Part shown: piece by piece, positions 5,872-8,495 of the stretch
How the letters are laid out: each line of letters starts with the position of its first letter
How positions within the stretch are numbered: position 1 is the stretch's first letter
From: an uncultured Dyadobacter sp.
GTDB lineage: Bacteria > Bacteroidota > Bacteroidia > Cytophagales > Spirosomataceae
Reading direction: 5' to 3'
NCBI GenBank assembly: GCA_937880795.1
Contig: CALGRQ010000133.1
Location: 1-8,495, forward strand
DNA length: 8,495 nt
Notes under the pieces: model-generated
Databases searched by the model: none
The model's input: only the letters and a program-made list of their open reading frames with translations
Told to the model about the DNA's origin: nothing
Program-made: the position numbers and the translations under genes

Positions 5872-7073
5872 TGTCATTTTTACAACCAGCCATGTTTTGG
5901 GGTGCTCTGGCGCTGGTTATACCTGTTGCCATTCATTTTTGGTATCAGAAAAAAGGGAAAACAATAGCCTGGGCTGCCACGCAATGGCTTATGGATAAAA
6001 CGGTTTTAAAGCACCGTGGCATTCGCCTGGATGAAATTCCTCTGTTGATTCTGCGTTGCATACTCATTGCTTTGCTGGTCGCTTTGCTGGCTAAGCCCGT
6101 CTGGGATGAAGTAAATGCGAAAGAGACAAAATCGGTGGTACACTTGGTAGAACCCGATGCAAAGCTCGTCAGCAATTTCAGATTTGAACTGGAAGAAGCG
6201 CTCAAAAGAGGAGAACGGATCTTTTTACTCTCTTCCGATTATCCGGAAATAAAGCATGTGGAAGAGCTCACCGAAACAAAGAAATCCAAACTGAATTTGC
6301 AGAAAGGGGTTTTACATGCGTCGCGGTATGGGACAGCATTGCATGTGTATATACGGAACCAGGAGTACCTCTTGGAGCAGCCTAAAGTGATGGTGCCGGT
6401 AACTTATAAGCTATATACCCTTGCAGATTCAACAGAACAGCATGCAGTTCCATATATAGCGGGTGCCGCTGGCGAATTCATTTTCAGGGATCCCCAAACG
6501 GGCTTATTGACTGTGGAAATTCCTAAAAACCGGCTACCTGGAGAACCGGTAAATGGGGGAAATATCAAAGTATTGTTAAACTTTAAAAATCAGGAGGAGC
6601 AGCATACGTTGCAGGCGGCCCTATCGGCTCTGCAAGAAACCTATTCCATTCCGTTGGAATCGAGTACGCAGCAGAAACAAGGAGAAGTGTATGATTGGAT
6701 ATTGAGCGACCAACCGGTGAAAGAATCGAACGCGGGCACCTTTTATGTGCGTTCAGGGTTGCAAAACGATGGCTATATACCTTCTAATGTGGCAATCACG
6801 CCCGATTCCATGCTTCTGTCTGCATCGCAATTGGTAAGGAATGGGCAGTTGCCGGAGTGGCTGGGTAATAAAATGGTTGAGTTTTATAGATTGAATATGA
6901 AAAGTGTTCCATTGAGTAAGGCCCAACTCCATGCAAGATTTGAAGCTGACGCCACTGACGTTGGTAATCATACAGACCTGGCCTATCGGCTAATATTACT
7001 TTGTTTCGTATTGATAATATTGTTGGAACGCTGGATTTCGATGAATAAAAACGTGAGCCAGACTTATGCTTGA
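5871..7073 (+). CDS. Membrane protein with BatA N-terminal domain
   Basis: This 400-residue protein begins with the BatA/aerotolerance-type N-terminal domain (PF07584): a first membrane helix at about 8-24, then WYQKKGKTIAWAATQWL and a basic loop with KHRGIRLDEIPLLILRC, and a second helix at about 56-75 ending in AKPVW. A long soluble middle (about 80-368) is probably periplasmic, and a single C-terminal helix (about 371-386) is followed by a short tail. True BatA/BatB proteins place a vWA domain with DxSxS after the second helix. Here the matching strand reads VVHLVEPDAKLV, with no MIDAS. The middle is weakly conserved and I cannot assign a function to it. Translation is coupled to DUF58 through TAATG, and its end overlaps the next gene by 8 nt. 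It is probably the membrane component of the MoxR-DUF58 system. The exact role is unknown. Confidence 0.87.
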   Translation: MSFLQPAMFWGALALVIPVAIHFWYQKKGKTIAWAATQWLMDKTVLKHRGIRLDEIPLLILRCILIALLVALLAKPVWDEVNAKETKSVVHLVEPDAKLVSNFRFELEEALKRGERIFLLSSDYPEIKHVEELTETKKSKLNLQKGVLHASRYGTALHVYIRNQEYLLEQPKVMVPVTYKLYTLADSTEQHAVPYIAGAAGEFIFRDPQTGLLTVEIPKNRLPGEPVNGGNIKVLLNFKNQEEQHTLQAALSALQETYSIPLESSTQQKQGEVYDWILSDQPVKESNAGTFYVRSGLQNDGYIPSNVAITPDSMLLSASQLVRNGQLPEWLGNKMVEFYRLNMKSVPLSKAQLHARFEADATDVGNHTDLAYRLILLCFVLIILLERWISMNKNVSQTYA

Positions 7074-8495
7074 ATTAAAAAAACTCATTAATTCGGTTAT
7101 CTACCAGTTATATACCAGCGCAATCATTCGCTGTATACTGTTGGCGGTAGCCATGTTTCTGATTGCGTCAGCAATGAATTCCGGTATTGTTCTATGGCCA
7201 TTTATAGCCGCAATTGCGGGGTTAGGAATAGGAATGTGGCGAACCGATATATTTAAGATTAAGAAAGAAAAGGCCATTTCTTTGATTCACACGCATGTGA
7301 ACGAAACAGAATATAGTCTTGATTTGCTCTCACGGGATCAACTAAATCTCGCAGAGCGCTTGCAGCTCGAACGTTTGGGGGAGACAGTTGGTCAGCAAAA
7401 ATTTCCTTTTTTGAAATTATATAACGATCTGGGCTTATACATCGGTTTTTGTGCGTTTGCATTGGGTTTTTATTTTATCTATCCGATGACGCAACGCGCT
7501 GTAAATGAAACTAAATCCATCGTTTCTGAGCAAGGTCAAAATAGAAAAATTGAAAAAGCGACGGTAGCACCGGTATACCAAAAAGGCATGGTCGTTGTTA
7601 CGCCTCCCGCCTATACGCTGTTAAAGGAAACGGAGGGGGCAGATATGAACATCAGTGCTATTACAGGGTCCATCATTCGTTGGAATTTACGTTTTAACCA
7701 TACGGATGGGCTTGTAGTAAAGTTGGCGAACAGCCGTGGAGAAGAAGTTAGTTTTGAGAAAAAGGGAGATTTATTTCACTACTCCGACCGAATAGTGGGG
7801 TCAGGGCTATATGCTTTCAAAGCTGTTTGGAAGGATTCGGTGGTATATCAGTCCGATTACTACCGCCTGGAAGCCCTGCCGGATCTTGCCCCTAAGATTG
7901 AACCGGATTCAAAAGAGTTGTATACGTATCATTTTCTGAAAGACAGCAAATCTTTACGGGTTTCGGCAAAAATCTCTGACGATTTTCGGGTGAAGCAGGC
8001 TTTTATTGTGGCTACGGTAGCCCGTGGTAGTGGGGAAAATGTGAAATTCAGAGAGATGAAATTTCCGCTAAGTCCTGCTGATTTTAAGGAGGCAAAACTG
8101 AACAAAAGTATTGATCTGAATGCATTGAATTTTACACCAGGAGACGAGCTATATTACTATTGGGCGGCGATCGATAATAAACAACCTGATGCCAATTTTA
8201 CGAAATCAGACACCTATTTCTTAGTTTATAAGGACACGGCCAAGGTGGAGGAGTCGGAGTTGGCTACTATGGCTGTGAATATTATGCCCGAGTATTTTCG
8301 GAGTCAGCGCCAGATTATTATTGATACTGAAAAGTTGATCGCCAGAAAGAAAAAGCTTAGTAAGAAGGAGTTTGCCTCTGTATCCAATGAAATTGGGTTT
8401 GATCAGAAAGTGCTACGTCTTCGATACGGACAGTATTTAGGCGAAGAGTTTGAGACCTCTATAGGCGGCGATGGGGGGCATGGGGATGAGTCATC
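7066..8495 (+). CDS. DUF4175 family membrane protein (3' end outside window)
   Basis: The frame from ATG 7066 stays open to the window edge (476 codons plus 2 bases), so the gene is truncated only by the window. Three hydrophobic segments (about 19-37, 40-58 and 121-141) form an N-terminal membrane region. A large, probably periplasmic, region follows: a VVVTPPAYT segment (about 176-184), beta-rich repeats to about 390, then a charged helical stretch with YFRSQRQIIIDTEKL (about 410-424) and FDQKVLRLRYGQYLGEEF (about 445-462). The last two resemble the conserved core I know from DUF4175 proteins of Bacteroidota, which often exceed 1000 residues. The visible end is Gly/His/Asp rich (GGDGGHGDE). 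The start overlaps the previous gene by 8 nt (ATGCTTGA), which indicates coupled translation. The function of the family is unknown. From position and topology it may be the large envelope component served by the MoxR-DUF58 pair. Confidence 0.82.
   Translation, partial: MLELKKLINSVIYQLYTSAIIRCILLAVAMFLIASAMNSGIVLWPFIAAIAGLGIGMWRTDIFKIKKEKAISLIHTHVNETEYSLDLLSRDQLNLAERLQLERLGETVGQQKFPFLKLYNDLGLYIGFCAFALGFYFIYPMTQRAVNETKSIVSEQGQNRKIEKATVAPVYQKGMVVVTPPAYTLLKETEGADMNISAITGSIIRWNLRFNHTDGLVVKLANSRGEEVSFEKKGDLFHYSDRIVGSGLYAFKAVWKDSVVYQSDYYRLEALPDLAPKIEPDSKELYTYHFLKDSKSLRVSAKISDDFRVKQAFIVATVARGSGENVKFREMKFPLSPADFKEAKLNKSIDLNALNFTPGDELYYYWAAIDNKQPDANFTKSDTYFLVYKDTAKVEESELATMAVNIMPEYFRSQRQIIIDTEKLIARKKKLSKKEFASVSNEIGFDQKVLRLRYGQYLGEEFETSIGGDGGHGDES

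Noticed and set aside
8463..8495. G-rich low-complexity end (Gly/His/Asp codons) as a possible frameshift site or repeat.
   Set aside because: The frame stays open and Gly/His-rich loops are plausible for this protein; the window ends too soon to say more.

Overview
The window looks like chromosomal DNA of a Bacteroidota bacterium (Cytophagales or Sphingobacteriales type). This rests on the protein families, the gene order, moderate base composition, weak Shine-Dalgarno sites and frequent TTG starts. No search was run, so the genus is not claimed. All genes are on the + strand and coding density is high. I see no RNA genes, insertion sequences, CRISPR arrays or phage genes.

Region 1 (1-3178) is a TldD/TldE metallopeptidase block. 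It opens with the last 45 codons of a TldE/PmbA-like gene. A complete TldD-like gene follows (TTG start at 191), with a twin-arginine (Tat) signal and an HExxxH zinc motif. A complete TldE-like gene comes 12 bp later (1841-3178). The two TldE-like C termini are paralogous, so this is the end of a tandem duplication.

Region 2 (3179-3291) is a 113-bp gap with a 15-bp hairpin followed by six T. It is the best candidate for a transcription boundary.

Region 3 (3292-8495, running off the end) holds five closely packed genes: a DUF4159 protein, a MoxR-type AAA+ ATPase, a DUF58 protein with a von Willebrand A (vWA) metal site, a membrane protein with a BatA N-terminal domain, and a DUF4175 membrane protein cut by the window end. 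The last three overlap by 1 and 8 nt, which suggests coupled translation of one complex. By analogy with other MoxR-vWA systems, the ATPase and DUF58 protein probably form a cytoplasmic chaperone or remodelling pair, with the BatA-like and DUF4175 proteins as membrane partners. The client is unknown.

The most interesting points are the Tat signal on TldD but not on its presumed partner TldE, an Asp where the TldD family normally has its zinc-binding Cys, a mosaic identity pattern between the two TldE 3' ends, and an apparent lack of MIDAS residues in the BatA-like protein. A link between the peptidase block and the MoxR block is inferred only from adjacency.
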